The notes beneath the pieces are model-generated. The model was not told where the DNA came from. It made no database searches and worked only from the letters and a program-made list of their open reading frames with translations. The translations under genes were made by a program, and so were the position numbers. Shown piece after piece: positions 34,262 through 43,256 of a stretch of DNA of 64,000 nt. Origin of the DNA: G11 sp947167445 (GTDB taxonomy: Bacteria > Bacillota > Clostridia > Lachnospirales > Lachnospiraceae). The first letter of the stretch is position 1, and each line of letters starts with the position of its first letter. The stretch is taken from NCBI GenBank assembly GCA_947167445.1, contig CAMVID010000001.1, forward strand, positions 1-64,000. Reading direction: 5' to 3'.

Positions 34262-36400
34262 TCAGCCAACACACACAAGAGCCACGACGCTTCTGGCTTC
34301 AATGACGAAGCTGCCGGAGACAATTGTTCCTTCCTTCATGGGTTTGTCTGAGCTGTCGAGAGCCACTTTCCATTGAAATTCATTTGGAAGAGAGGGGAGT
34401 TCCACAGTCAGATCTTCCCAGTAGGTGTTCATGGCTACATATACTATGTCTTCGGTGCCGTCTGAAGTCTTTCCGGCAAACATAACACCGAGGTAGTGGT
34501 CATAACCCTGGAAGTTATCCTGCCAGGCCTTCACACCATGGAAGGATGTTTCGGGGAAGCCCAGGCCGCTGGTGCCAAGGTGCTCCCTAAGAATGGGATG
34601 CTTCTTTCTGAAAGCAATTGCCTTCTTTGCGAATTCAAATACACTTTTATTTTTCTTAAGAAGACGCCAGTCAAGCCATGAAATTTCATTGTCCTGACAG
34701 TAAGGATTGTTGTTTCCAAACTGAGTGTTTCCGAACTCATCACCGGCCAAAAACATGGGGGTTCCCCGGCTTGACATCAGTACGGCAAAGGCGTTTCTCA
34801 TCATCTTTCTTCTAAGGGTATTTACTCCGGGATCATCTGTTTCGCCCTCAGCGCCGCAGTTCCAGCTGTGATTATCATTTGAACCATCTGTGTTGTTCCA
34901 GCCGTTGGCTTCATTGTGCTTTTCATTGTATGCAAACAAATCATAAAGGGTGAAGCCGTCGTGGCAGGTTATGAAGTTGATGGAAGAGTTGTGAGTGCTG
35001 TCTCTATAAATGTCGGGGGAACCGATAAGACGCCAGGCGGCGCCAAAGATTGAGCCCTCGTCGCCTTTTAAGAACTTTCTGATATCGTCACGATACTTTC
35101 CGTTCCACTCTGCCCAGCGGTCATTCCAGGTAGCAAAGGTACCTACCTGATAGAGCCCACCTGCATCCCAGGCTTCAGCAATAAGCTTTACGTTACCAAG
35201 AATCGGGTCGTAGGCCAGGGATTGCATGAGAGGAGGGTTGGCCATTGGAGAACCGTCGTCATCACGACCGAGAATTGAGGCAAGATCGAATCTGAATCCG
35301 TCAACTCTGTAGGTGATAACCCAGTATCTTAAGCACTCCAGAATAAGCTGCTGAACCACAGGATTACTGCAGTTCATGGTGTTTCCGCAGCCACTGAAAT
35401 TATAATAGAAGCCTTCCGGAGTCAGCATGTAGTAGAGCTGATTATCAAAGCCCTTGAAGGAGATTACGGGGCCGTGCTCATTTCCTTCGGAAGTATGGTT
35501 AAATACAACATCAAGAATTACCTCGATGCCGTTATTGTTAAGCTCGCTTACAAGCTGTTTTAATTCGTTCCCTTCACGGTTATACTCGGTGTGAGCCGCA
35601 TAACTTGTGTTGGGAGCAAAGAAGCATGTGGTGGAGTAGCCCCAGTAATTGCAAAGCTGCCTTCCGTTATACTCACGCTTATCCAGGGTTTCATCGAATT
35701 CAAATATGGGCATCAGTTCCACTGCGTTGACACCAAGTTCTTTGAGGTATGGAATCTTTTCACGGATACCTTCAAAGGTTCCGGGGAACTCAACGCCTGA
35801 TGATTTATCTTTGGTAAAACCACGAACATGCATCTCATATATTATTAAATCTGATATGGGCAGGCAGGGGTCAGCAAAGTCTTTCCAGTCAAAATCGTCC
35901 TTTACGACTCTTGCTCGATACATGTTGCCCACGGGACCCTTTTCGCCCCATACGCTCTGACCTACAACAGCCTTGGCATAGGGATCCAAAAGGGGGATCG
36001 TTTTGTCAAAAATCAGGCCCTTTGAAGGATCATAAGGACCGTCTACATGATATGCGTACTCGAAATCATAGATGCTCAGTCCGAATACAATCATGGAGAA
36101 CACATTACCGATACGGTAATGAGCGGGGAAGGGTATCACGGCAAAGGGCTTGTCCTCGGATTCGCCGCGATGATAAAGCAGAAGTTCAACAGCTGTTCCG
36201 CCTTTTGTATGAACGGTGAAATTTACTCCGCCGGGAATTGCGGTTGCTCCGTTTATATCATAGAAACCGGGGCGAATATCAAAACCGTCCACATGGTCAA
36301 AGGGAATAAGGTGGTACTTCTGATAAGTGGCGGGCATGTTGTTGGTGGAATGAGCCTGCTCACCGGACTTATCAGCTTTTTTCTTTGATAACTGTGCCAT
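34262..36400 (-). CDS. glgX: Glycogen debranching enzyme / isoamylase, GH13_11 type
   Basis: Hydrolyses alpha-1,6 branches of glycogen or amylopectin-derived dextrins. 712 aa from the ATG at 36400, chosen for its AAAGGAGGT ribosome-binding site. N-terminal carbohydrate-binding beta domain (about 40-160), then the barrel: FNHTSEG, nucleophile Asp372 in VDGFRFDL, acid/base Glu409 in LIAEAWDAGG, and Asp481 in ITCHDGFTLYDL; NGWNNTDGSNDNHSWNCGAE is typical of GlgX/isoamylases. All catalytic residues present, no signal peptide. A paralogue lacking them is at 57433-59283. Divergent from the CPBP protease gene. Confidence 0.95.
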   Translation of the reverse strand: MAQLSKKKADKSGEQAHSTNNMPATYQKYHLIPFDHVDGFDIRPGFYDINGATAIPGGVNFTVHTKGGTAVELLLYHRGESEDKPFAVIPFPAHYRIGNVFSMIVFGLSIYDFEYAYHVDGPYDPSKGLIFDKTIPLLDPYAKAVVGQSVWGEKGPVGNMYRARVVKDDFDWKDFADPCLPISDLIIYEMHVRGFTKDKSSGVEFPGTFEGIREKIPYLKELGVNAVELMPIFEFDETLDKREYNGRQLCNYWGYSTTCFFAPNTSYAAHTEYNREGNELKQLVSELNNNGIEVILDVVFNHTSEGNEHGPVISFKGFDNQLYYMLTPEGFYYNFSGCGNTMNCSNPVVQQLILECLRYWVITYRVDGFRFDLASILGRDDDGSPMANPPLMQSLAYDPILGNVKLIAEAWDAGGLYQVGTFATWNDRWAEWNGKYRDDIRKFLKGDEGSIFGAAWRLIGSPDIYRDSTHNSSINFITCHDGFTLYDLFAYNEKHNEANGWNNTDGSNDNHSWNCGAEGETDDPGVNTLRRKMMRNAFAVLMSSRGTPMFLAGDEFGNTQFGNNNPYCQDNEISWLDWRLLKKNKSVFEFAKKAIAFRKKHPILREHLGTSGLGFPETSFHGVKAWQDNFQGYDHYLGVMFAGKTSDGTEDIVYVAMNTYWEDLTVELPSLPNEFQWKVALDSSDKPMKEGTIVSGSFVIEARSVVALVCVG

Positions 36401-36463
36401 AGTTATGTAACCTCCTTTCTCTAATAATACATCAGATATCAAAAAAGGGGAAATATGAAAGTT

Positions 36464-36494
36464 TAGTGCATCTTACAAAGCAATAGTGCATCTT
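36464..36494. promoter_or_regulatory. Tandem 11-bp direct repeat, probable operator (LytTR-like arrangement)
   Basis: TAGTGCATCTT occurs at 36464-36474 and again at 36484-36494, exactly 20 bp apart, i.e. on the same face of the helix. The second copy ends 13 bases before a -35 element. LytTR regulators typically bind such spaced direct repeats upstream of the promoter, and a LytTR gene lies 0.8 kb downstream. Confidence 0.55.
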
Positions 36495-36507
36495 GGCTCC
36501 TTACATA

Positions 36508-36536
36508 TTGTATGGGCAGAATTTATGGGTTATATT
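36508..36536 (+). promoter_or_regulatory. Promoter of the CPBP protease gene
   Basis: -35 TTGTAT (36508-36513), 17-base spacer, -10 TATATT (36531-36536). Lies just downstream of the tandem direct repeat and 33 bases before the start codon. Confidence 0.55.
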
Positions 36537-36569
36537 CCACCTAACGACACGAAAGAAAGGAATAAACAC

Positions 36570-37310
36570 ATGAAAAAACTATATGAGAAAAATGAAGTAA
36601 GATTTGCAGTTATAATGATTGTTATTTATGTAATCGGAACAAGCCTTGGAGAGTATATTTCGGAGGTAACAGGAACATTCAAAGTTGCCTCCGCAATTTT
36701 TCACGTGGCCTTTGGGATTTTCCTTTTTGCCTGGATTAAGAGAAACGGACTTATGGAAAAATACGGACTGGTTAAACCGGGATACAAATTGTATAAAGCC
36801 TGGTTCTTCATTCCCCTTTTCCTTATCGGATGCAGCAGCCTGTTCTTCGGATTAAGATTTAACTACTCAGCTTTTGGAACGGCTTGCTATTTGCTTAGCA
36901 TGTTTGGGGTAGGCTTCCTTGAGGAGATTCTTTTCAGAGGATTTCTGTTTGAAGGAATGGCCAAGAACAATGTAAAGGCTGCAATTATTGTTTCTTCAAT
37001 AACCTTTGGAGTCGGTCATATCGTTAACCTGTTAAACGGTCAGGATTTGTTTGAAACACTTCTTCAGATTGTATTTGCTGTGGCTGTAGGCTTTGTGCTT
37101 GTTACACTTTACTACAAGGGTGGAAGCATCATTCCCTGCATGATATTCCACGCAGTAAACAATTCCTGCAGTGCTTTCAACAAACCTGAGGTGTCTGCAC
37201 AGTTTTTCGGCGGAGCCAAAAATGAAATGATAATTACCGTAGTTGCTGCAATTGTTATCAGTGTTGTTTACAGCATTGCCATGTGGCTTAAACTGGAAAA
37301 AACGAAGTAA
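36570..37310 (+). CDS. CPBP family intramembrane metalloprotease
   Basis: 246 aa from the ATG at 36570 (GAAAGAAAGG ribosome-binding site); the open frame upstream includes the promoter and is not used. About seven transmembrane helices. The three CPBP/CAAX motifs are present: GFLEEILFRGFLF (EExxxR), FGVGHIVNLLNG (FxxxH) and FHAVNN. Family members process prenylated proteins, bacteriocins or mediate immunity; here the neighbours are a LytTR regulator, a DUF3021 protein and a lipase, suggesting envelope-related work. Substrate unknown. Confidence 0.9.
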   Translation: MKKLYEKNEVRFAVIMIVIYVIGTSLGEYISEVTGTFKVASAIFHVAFGIFLFAWIKRNGLMEKYGLVKPGYKLYKAWFFIPLFLIGCSSLFFGLRFNYSAFGTACYLLSMFGVGFLEEILFRGFLFEGMAKNNVKAAIIVSSITFGVGHIVNLLNGQDLFETLLQIVFAVAVGFVLVTLYYKGGSIIPCMIFHAVNNSCSAFNKPEVSAQFFGGAKNEMIITVVAAIVISVVYSIAMWLKLEKTK

Positions 37311-37312
37311 TC

Positions 37313-37321
37313 TGCTATAAT
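37313..37321 (+). promoter_or_regulatory. Extended -10 promoter for a probably leaderless LytTR mRNA
   Basis: TGCTATAAT (hexamer 37316-37321) ends 6 bases before the ATG of the LytTR gene. The predicted start of transcription coincides with the start codon. No ribosome-binding site is present. -35 is weak (CTGGAA, 17-base spacer). Confidence 0.55.
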
Positions 37322-37327
37322 GGTTTC

Positions 37328-37771
37328 ATGGAATTGAAACTAAAAAGGGTTCCTGTTGAAGAACCTGAAGTCTTGGAAATCAGATGTCATAAAGTGACAG
37401 ATAACATACAGGAAATTATTTCCTTTGTGAAATCAAGGCAGGGACAGCTATGCGCCTATGTAGAGGGTCAAAGCATAGAGGTTCCTGTTATTGACGTATT
37501 CTATGCTGAATCAGTAGATAATCGACTTTTTATCTATACAGCAAAGGAAAGTTATGAACTAAGACTTAAGCTTTATGAACTTGAGGAAATGCTTAAGGGC
37601 AAATCCTTCATAAGAGTTCAGAAGGGAATGCTTTTAAACCTTTTAAAGGTAAAATCCATTAAACCCGCATTAAGCGGCAGATATACAGCTCTCCTAAAGA
37701 ACGGAGAGGAGATTGTTATTTCCAGAAAATACGTGCCTGACTTCAAGGATACACTTAAGGGGCGGAGGTAA
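37328..37771 (+). CDS. LytTR-domain DNA-binding regulator
   Basis: 147-aa regulator without a receiver domain. The N-terminal ~45 residues are acidic and unrecognised; the rest is a LytTR domain (IEVPVIDVFYAESVDNRLFI, FIRVQKGMLLNLLKVKSIKP, ISRKYVPDFKDTL). Stand-alone LytTR proteins of this size are typically paired with a DUF3021 membrane protein, which is encoded 3 bases downstream and usually controls the regulator. No ribosome-binding site precedes the ATG (bases GGTTTC between the -10 and ATG), pointing to leaderless translation. Likely targets are the tandem repeats at 36464-36494 and perhaps its own operon. Confidence 0.92.
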   Translation: MELKLKRVPVEEPEVLEIRCHKVTDNIQEIISFVKSRQGQLCAYVEGQSIEVPVIDVFYAESVDNRLFIYTAKESYELRLKLYELEEMLKGKSFIRVQKGMLLNLLKVKSIKPALSGRYTALLKNGEEIVISRKYVPDFKDTLKGRR

Positions 37772-37774
37772 CAG

Positions 37775-38230
37775 ATGAATAAGTTCAGAAAGAGATTTGA
37801 AGAGGCCTTCAGGCTTTACTTTATATTGGTTACATTAATATCTATTCTTCTTATGGTTTTGGGATTAATGTTCGACAGTGACAGGGTGTTTGGATATGAA
37901 GTTTTTCTCTCACCCCTTATCTACGCAGCTATAGGTGTAATTCCCTGCTTCTTTATCAACACCGAAAAAGAATTATCCATGAAAATGCTTATCATAAGAA
38001 GGGCTGTTGTTCTTTTGGCGATTGAGGCCATGATACTTACATTGGCTTATTCGGCAGATTCAATACCTACCGAGAGAAAGGGCGTTGTAGCCGGAATTGC
38101 AATAGGAATAGTTGTGGTATTTATCCTTTCATCTGTGATAGAATATGTATTTGAGTTGGCAGGGGCCAGGGAATTGAACGAGGCCTTGCTTGCCTATCAA
38201 AACTCAGAAAATGATTTGAAAGAAGATTAG
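37775..38230 (+). CDS. DUF3021 family membrane protein, partner of the LytTR regulator
   Basis: 151 aa with four predicted transmembrane helices (about 16-33, 47-63, 72-90, 102-122) and a charged C-terminus, the layout of DUF3021 proteins. In other Firmicutes these membrane proteins inhibit or sense for the LytTR protein encoded next to them. Ribosome-binding site GGCGGAGG lies inside the end of the LytTR gene. The lipase gene begins 2 bases after its stop. Confidence 0.88.
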   Translation: MNKFRKRFEEAFRLYFILVTLISILLMVLGLMFDSDRVFGYEVFLSPLIYAAIGVIPCFFINTEKELSMKMLIIRRAVVLLAIEAMILTLAYSADSIPTERKGVVAGIAIGIVVVFILSSVIEYVFELAGARELNEALLAYQNSENDLKED

Positions 38231-38232
38231 TA

Positions 38233-39414
38233 ATGAAGAGATTAAACGCATGTAAAGCAGGCAGTGTGATACTTAAGATTTTTCTGATTACCACATGTCT
38301 GTTTATCTGCTATTACGCATATGACCTTTTTAAGGAGCCCTTTGGCTTCTCGGGATACATGAAGTCTCCGGCAGGCTTCATTGCAACGCTTATTCTTGTT
38401 ATCGCAGCCGAAGTAATACTGTTCTGGATTGGAATAATTCTTGTATATATCAGCTGCAATCAGCTTGGAATCAAGTGGAGAGTGCTGGGTGCGGTATTCG
38501 GACTTGTTCCCATAGTACATTTGATTCTTCTTTTCAAAATCATCAGTACCGCCGATGCGGAATATAAGTTTGAGAAAGCAAAGATTAAACTGGATGATAG
38601 CCGCAAGGATAAGCAGATTTGCAAAACAAAATATCCTCTTTTGATGGTACACGGCATATTCTTTAGGGATTTCACACATCTTAATTACTGGGGTCGAATT
38701 CCAGAGGAGCTGATAAAGAATGGTGCAACAATCTTTTACGGAGAGCATAACAGCTCTGCCAGTGTGGCGGAATGTGGGGCTCAGCTTGCTTCAAAGATTA
38801 AGGAAATCAAGGCTTTGACCGGATGTGAGAAAGTCAATGTTATTGCGCACTCCAAGGGCGGCCTTGATATGAGATATGCAATTGCCAAGTGTGGCATTGC
38901 AGAGGATGTGGCTTCTCTTACAACAATAAATACGCCCCACAGAGGCTGTGAGTTTGCCGAGTATCTTCTTAATAAGGTCCCGGAGAGTCAGAAGAATGCC
39001 ATTGCAAAGGCTTACAATGCCGGAGCTGCAAAGCTTGGAGATGTTAATCCGGATTTCCTTGCAGGAGTTACTGACCTTACCCATTCATCATGCATGAAGA
39101 TGAATGAGGAGATAAAGGATGTGCCGGGAGTTTATTATCAGTCTGTAGGTTCCTTCCAAAGCAGACCCAGCGCAGGAAAGTTCCCTTTAAATATGTCCTA
39201 TCTTCTGGTTAAGTACTTTGACGGCAAGAACGATGGCCTTGTTGGTGAGAAATCCTTCCCTTGGGGTGAAAAGTTTACCATGCTGGAGCCCAAGGGCAAA
39301 CGTGGCATCTCCCACGGTGACATGATTGATCTTAACAGGGAGAACATCAAAGATTTTGACGTAAGAGAGTTCTATGTAGAACTTGTCAGTGACCTTAAGA
39401 ACAGAGGATTTTAG
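38233..39414 (+). CDS. Membrane-anchored alpha/beta hydrolase (lipase-like)
   Basis: 393 aa. Three N-terminal transmembrane segments (about 11-28, 40-68, 76-102) precede a hydrolase domain that begins YPLLMVHGIFFRDF (oxyanion region HG) and has the nucleophile Ser in VNVIAHSKGGLDMRYA. Candidates for the other triad residues are an Asp in DGKNDGLVGEKS and the His in GISHGDM. Resembles class 2 triacylglycerol lipases and PGAP1-like esterases. Co-transcribed with LytTR/DUF3021. Substrate unknown; membrane attachment suggests a lipid or a lipidated molecule. Confidence 0.85.
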   Translation: MKRLNACKAGSVILKIFLITTCLFICYYAYDLFKEPFGFSGYMKSPAGFIATLILVIAAEVILFWIGIILVYISCNQLGIKWRVLGAVFGLVPIVHLILLFKIISTADAEYKFEKAKIKLDDSRKDKQICKTKYPLLMVHGIFFRDFTHLNYWGRIPEELIKNGATIFYGEHNSSASVAECGAQLASKIKEIKALTGCEKVNVIAHSKGGLDMRYAIAKCGIAEDVASLTTINTPHRGCEFAEYLLNKVPESQKNAIAKAYNAGAAKLGDVNPDFLAGVTDLTHSSCMKMNEEIKDVPGVYYQSVGSFQSRPSAGKFPLNMSYLLVKYFDGKNDGLVGEKSFPWGEKFTMLEPKGKRGISHGDMIDLNRENIKDFDVREFYVELVSDLKNRGF

Positions 39415-39422
39415 GGTGCTGC

Positions 39423-39451
39423 TTGACTTTTTCCTTAAATGCGCTTAGAAT
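39423..39451 (+). promoter_or_regulatory. Promoter of the pheST T-box transcript
   Basis: -35 TTGACT (39423-39428), 17-base spacer, -10 TAGAAT (39446-39451); the T-box leader begins a few bases later. Confidence 0.8.
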
Positions 39452-39457
39452 GGCTAA

Positions 39458-39668
39458 GTAATAAGTAAAGGCATTGATGGTGCAAAGTAGCATCAGGGGT
39501 CCAAAAGAGAGTGAAGCTCATCGGCTGTAAGGCTTCGCGGCAACCAATGAATTGCGAAATTTCACACCGGAGTCGTCGAAATGAAGCAAAAGTGTGTAGT
39601 TTCGAACGTCAGGCGCGTTAAGCCTTAATGAAGAGCATGATTTATCATGAATGCGGGTGGTACCGCGG
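39458..39668 (+). ncRNA. T-box riboswitch leader, phenylalanine-specific
   Basis: Reads the charging state of tRNA-Phe and controls pheST. The T-box antiterminator sequence GGGTGGTACCGCGG is at 39655-39668. The specifier codon in Stem I is most likely TTC (Phe) at 39561-39563 in the context GAAATTTCACACC, followed by the usual ACC-type sequence. AGAGAGTGAAG near 39504 corresponds to the distal Stem I region. Uncharged tRNA-Phe would stabilise the antiterminator and allow transcription; otherwise the terminator just downstream forms. Confidence 0.93.
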
Positions 39669-39683
39669 ATTTGTACGAATTCG

Positions 39684-39716
39684 TCCCTCATTGCAACAAA
39701 GCAATGAGGGATTTTT
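39684..39716 (+). terminator. T-box-controlled terminator before pheS
   Basis: 11-bp perfect stem TCCCTCATTGC / GCAATGAGGGA (39684-39694, 39701-39711), loop AACAAA, T run. Confidence 0.93.
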
Positions 39717-39744
39717 ATGTTCCCAAGAGAAACAGGAGGATATC

Positions 39745-40764
39745 ATGAAGGAAAAGCTTGAACAGATCAAAGCAAAAGCATTACAGCAGATTACCGAGAG
39801 CGACAGCCTCGATAAGTTAAATGATGTGCGTGTAATGATTCTTGGTAAGAAGGGCGAACTTACCGACGTTCTTAAATCCATGAAGGACGTTGCCCCTGAA
39901 GACAGACCCAAAGTCGGCCAGATGGTTAACGATGCAAGAGCAGAAATCGAGGCAAAACTTGAGGCTGCCGTTAAGAAAATGGAGTCTGCCGCAAGAGAAG
40001 CAAAGATGAAGGCAGAGGTTATTGACGTAACCTTACCTGCAAAGAAGAACATTACAGGTCACAAACACCCCAACACCCTTGCTCTTGAAGAGGTTGAGAG
40101 AATCTTCATAGGTATGGGCTATGAGGTTGTTGAAGGCCCTGAAATCGATAAAGATTACTACGTATTTGAAGCTCTAAACATTCCTGCAGATCACCCTGCA
40201 AAGGATGAGCAGGATACATTCTATATTAACGGAGACATTCTTCTTCGTACCCAGACATCATCAGTACAGGTTCATGAGATGGAGAAGGGCAAACTTCCCA
40301 TCAGAATGATTGCTCCCGGAAGAGTTTTCCGTTCAGATGAAGTTGACGCGACACACTCACCTTCATTCCACCAGATTGAAGGCCTTGTAATCGATAAGAA
40401 CATTACATTCGCTGACCTTAAGGGAACTTTGGCTGAGTTTGCCAAAGAACTTTTCGGAGAGGATACAAAGGTTAAATTCAGACCTCATCACTTCCCCTTC
40501 ACAGAGCCTTCTGCAGAGGTGGATGTAAGCTGCTTCAAGTGCGGCGGCAAGGGCTGCAGATTCTGTAAGGGATCAGGCTGGATAGAAATTCTTGGCTGCG
40601 GCATGGTACATCCTCACGTTCTTGAGATGAGCGGAATCGACCCCAATGAGTACACCGGTTTTGCTTTCGGCGTAGGTCTTGAGAGAATTGCACTTCTTAA
40701 GTACGAAATTGACGATATGAGACTCCTTTATGAAAACGATATTCGTTTCTTAAAGCAGTTCTAA
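39745..40764 (+). CDS. pheS: Phenylalanyl-tRNA synthetase alpha subunit
   Basis: Catalytic subunit of class II PheRS (alpha2beta2). 339 aa from the ATG at 39745, preceded by AGGAGGA; upstream in-frame Met codons lie in the T-box and are ignored. N-terminal coiled coil, then the class II motifs: HPNTLALEEVERIFIGMG, motif 2 around LLRTQTSSVQVHEM ... RVFRSDEVDATHSPSFHQIEG, and motif 3 GFAFGVGLERIALL. Operon with pheT, regulated by the T-box. Confidence 0.97.
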   Translation: MKEKLEQIKAKALQQITESDSLDKLNDVRVMILGKKGELTDVLKSMKDVAPEDRPKVGQMVNDARAEIEAKLEAAVKKMESAAREAKMKAEVIDVTLPAKKNITGHKHPNTLALEEVERIFIGMGYEVVEGPEIDKDYYVFEALNIPADHPAKDEQDTFYINGDILLRTQTSSVQVHEMEKGKLPIRMIAPGRVFRSDEVDATHSPSFHQIEGLVIDKNITFADLKGTLAEFAKELFGEDTKVKFRPHHFPFTEPSAEVDVSCFKCGGKGCRFCKGSGWIEILGCGMVHPHVLEMSGIDPNEYTGFAFGVGLERIALLKYEIDDMRLLYENDIRFLKQF

Positions 40765-40779
40765 GGGAGGAGACGAAAG

Positions 40780-43206
40780 ATGAATACTTCATTATCATGG
40801 ATTAAAGCATATGTGCCTGACCTTGAGTGCACCGACCAGGAGTACTGCGATGCCATGACTCTTACAGGAACCAAGGTTGAAGGCTTCGAGGCACTTGATA
40901 AGAACCTCGAGAAGATTGTTGTTGGTAAAATCGAAAAAATCGACAGACATCCCGACGCCGACAAACTGGTAGTTTGCCAGGTTAATATCGGAAGTGAGAC
41001 CACACAGATTGTAACAGGAGCTCCAAACGTAGAAGTTGGTCAGCTTGTACCCGTTGTACTTGACGGCGGAAGAGTTGCAGGCGGCCATGACGGCGGTCCT
41101 TTGCCTGAGGGAGGAATTCCCATTAAGGCAGGTAAGCTTCGCGGAGTTGAGTCAAACGGTATGATGTGCTCTATTGAGGAACTTGGTTCCACAAGAGAGT
41201 TCTATCCCGAAGCACCCGAAAACGGAATCTATGTATTTGGTGCAGACGATGATGTTAAGCCCGGTGATGACGCAATTGAGGCTCTTGGCCTTCATGATAC
41301 GGTTTTCGAATATGAAATCACAAGTAACAGAGTAGACTGCTACGGTATCATGGGTATCGCAAGAGAAGCGGCTGCAACATTTAAGAAAAAATTTGTGGCT
41401 CCCGATGAATCTGTTAAGGGCTGTGGCGGCAATGCAGCAGATTACATCAGTGTAGAGATCAAGGACACAGACCTTTGTTCCAGATACTGCGCAAGAGTTG
41501 TTAAGAATGTCAAAATCGGCCCTTCTCCCAAGTGGATGCAGCGTCGACTTTCCTCAAACGGCATCAGACCCATCAACAACCTTGTTGATATTACAAACTA
41601 CGTAATGCTTGAGTATGGCCAGCCCATGCATGCATTCGACTACAATACAATCGCAGGCAAAAAGATTGTTGTGAGACGTGCAAAGGACGGAGATGTTTTC
41701 ACAACTCTTGATGGACAGGAGAGAAAACTTGACTCTGAAGTTCTTATGATTTGTGACGGCGAGAAGGAAGTGGCAATCGCAGGTATCATGGGCGGTGAGA
41801 ACTCCATGATTACAGACGATGTTAATACAGTTCTTTTCGAGGCTGCAACATTCAACGGTCCAAATATCAGAAAGTCTGCAAAGAGAATCGGCCTTAGAAC
41901 AGATGCTTCAGGTGTATTTGAGAAGGGTCTTGACCCTGTAAACGCTGAGGCTGCAATTAACCGAGCATGTCACCTTATTGAGGAGATCGGCTGTGGTGAA
42001 GTCGTTGACGGAATGGTAGATGTTAAGAATCCCATTAAGCCCCTTGTGAGACTTCCTTTCATGCCCGAAAAATACAACGCACTTCTTGGCACAGATGTTA
42101 AGAAGGATCAGATGATTGAGATTTTCAAGGCTCTTGAAATCAAGTATGATGCTGAGAAGAATGAGCTTGTTTGTCCTTCCTTCAGACAGGATTTGCTTGG
42201 TCAGGCTGATATTGCTGAGGAAGTTGCAAGATTCTTCGGTTATGACAAGATTCCTGAGACTCTTCCCAAGGGAGAGGCTACAACAGGTAAGCTTTCCTAT
42301 AAGCTTCGAATCGAAGAGATTGCCAGAAACGTTGCAGAGTACTGCGGTTTCTCACAGGGAATGACATATTCCTTCGAAAGCCCCAAGGTATTCGACAAAT
42401 TAAACCTTGACGCAGACGATAAGTTAAGAGATGCTATTAAGATTCTCAATCCTTTGGGTGAAGACTTCTCGATTATGAGAACCCTTCCCTTAAACGGAAT
42501 GCTTACATCTCTTTCAACCAACTACAACAGAAGAAACAAGGACGTTAAATTATACGAACTTGCCAACGTATACATCCCCAAGAGCCTTCCTCTTACAGAA
42601 CTTCCCGATGAGAGAATGCAGTTCACATTAGGCTTCTACGGAGATGGCGACTTCTTCACAATGAAGGGCGTTATCGAAGAGTTCTTAGAGCACGTTGGAA
42701 TGTTTGGCAAAATCACCTATGATCCCAATTCCGGCAAGAAGTTCTTACATCCCGGAAGACAGGCTAACGTAATTTACGGCGGCAAGGTACTTGGATATCT
42801 CGGTGAGGTTCATCCTGCAGTTTGCGACAACTATGAGATTGGTGATAAGGCATATGTCGCTGTACTTGAGATTCCTGAGATTTTACCATTCACAACCTTC
42901 GACAGAAAATACGAGGGAATTGCAAAGTTCCCTGCAGTAGGCAGAGATATTTCAATGCTTGTTCCCAAGGATGTGCTTATCGGTCAGCTTGATGATGTAA
43001 TCAGACAGCGCGGCGGAAAGATCTTAGAGGATTGCAAGCTCTTTGATATTTACGAAGGAAGCCAGGTAAAAGAAGGCTACAAGTCAGTTGCTTTCTCAAT
43101 CACTTTCAGAGCCAAGGACAGAACCCTTGAGGAGAACGACATCACAGGAGCAATGAAGAAAATCCTCAATGGACTTGAAGGTCTTGGCGCATCGCTTAGA
43201 ATGTAA
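40780..43206 (+). CDS. pheT: Phenylalanyl-tRNA synthetase beta subunit
   Basis: 808-aa tRNA-binding and editing subunit. Domains in order: N-terminal EMAP/OB-type tRNA-binding domain (about 40-150, KIVVGKIEKIDRHPDADKL, ...GAPNVEVGQ), B3/B4 editing domain (about 210-400, including NNLVDITNYVMLEYGQPMHA), B5 domain, catalytic-like core, and C-terminal FDX-ACB anticodon-binding domain (FDRKYEGIAKFPAVGRDISM ... SFRAKDRTLEENDI-type end). Ribosome-binding site GGGAGGAG. Complete. Confidence 0.97.
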   Translation: MNTSLSWIKAYVPDLECTDQEYCDAMTLTGTKVEGFEALDKNLEKIVVGKIEKIDRHPDADKLVVCQVNIGSETTQIVTGAPNVEVGQLVPVVLDGGRVAGGHDGGPLPEGGIPIKAGKLRGVESNGMMCSIEELGSTREFYPEAPENGIYVFGADDDVKPGDDAIEALGLHDTVFEYEITSNRVDCYGIMGIAREAAATFKKKFVAPDESVKGCGGNAADYISVEIKDTDLCSRYCARVVKNVKIGPSPKWMQRRLSSNGIRPINNLVDITNYVMLEYGQPMHAFDYNTIAGKKIVVRRAKDGDVFTTLDGQERKLDSEVLMICDGEKEVAIAGIMGGENSMITDDVNTVLFEAATFNGPNIRKSAKRIGLRTDASGVFEKGLDPVNAEAAINRACHLIEEIGCGEVVDGMVDVKNPIKPLVRLPFMPEKYNALLGTDVKKDQMIEIFKALEIKYDAEKNELVCPSFRQDLLGQADIAEEVARFFGYDKIPETLPKGEATTGKLSYKLRIEEIARNVAEYCGFSQGMTYSFESPKVFDKLNLDADDKLRDAIKILNPLGEDFSIMRTLPLNGMLTSLSTNYNRRNKDVKLYELANVYIPKSLPLTELPDERMQFTLGFYGDGDFFTMKGVIEEFLEHVGMFGKITYDPNSGKKFLHPGRQANVIYGGKVLGYLGEVHPAVCDNYEIGDKAYVAVLEIPEILPFTTFDRKYEGIAKFPAVGRDISMLVPKDVLIGQLDDVIRQRGGKILEDCKLFDIYEGSQVKEGYKSVAFSITFRAKDRTLEENDITGAMKKILNGLEGLGASLRM

Positions 43207-43256
43207 ATTGAAGCAGTGAAAGGAATATCACTAATAGACTAAGGAGTGTGATATAT

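Noticed and set aside
35591..36388. Overlapping + strand frames of 69-113 codons
   Set aside because: Antisense to glgX, which has intact catalytic motifs; no ribosome-binding sites.
39601..39603. TTC near the 3' end of the T-box as the specifier codon
   Set aside because: TTC at 39561-39563 has the expected following ACC-type context in Stem I; the later TTC does not.
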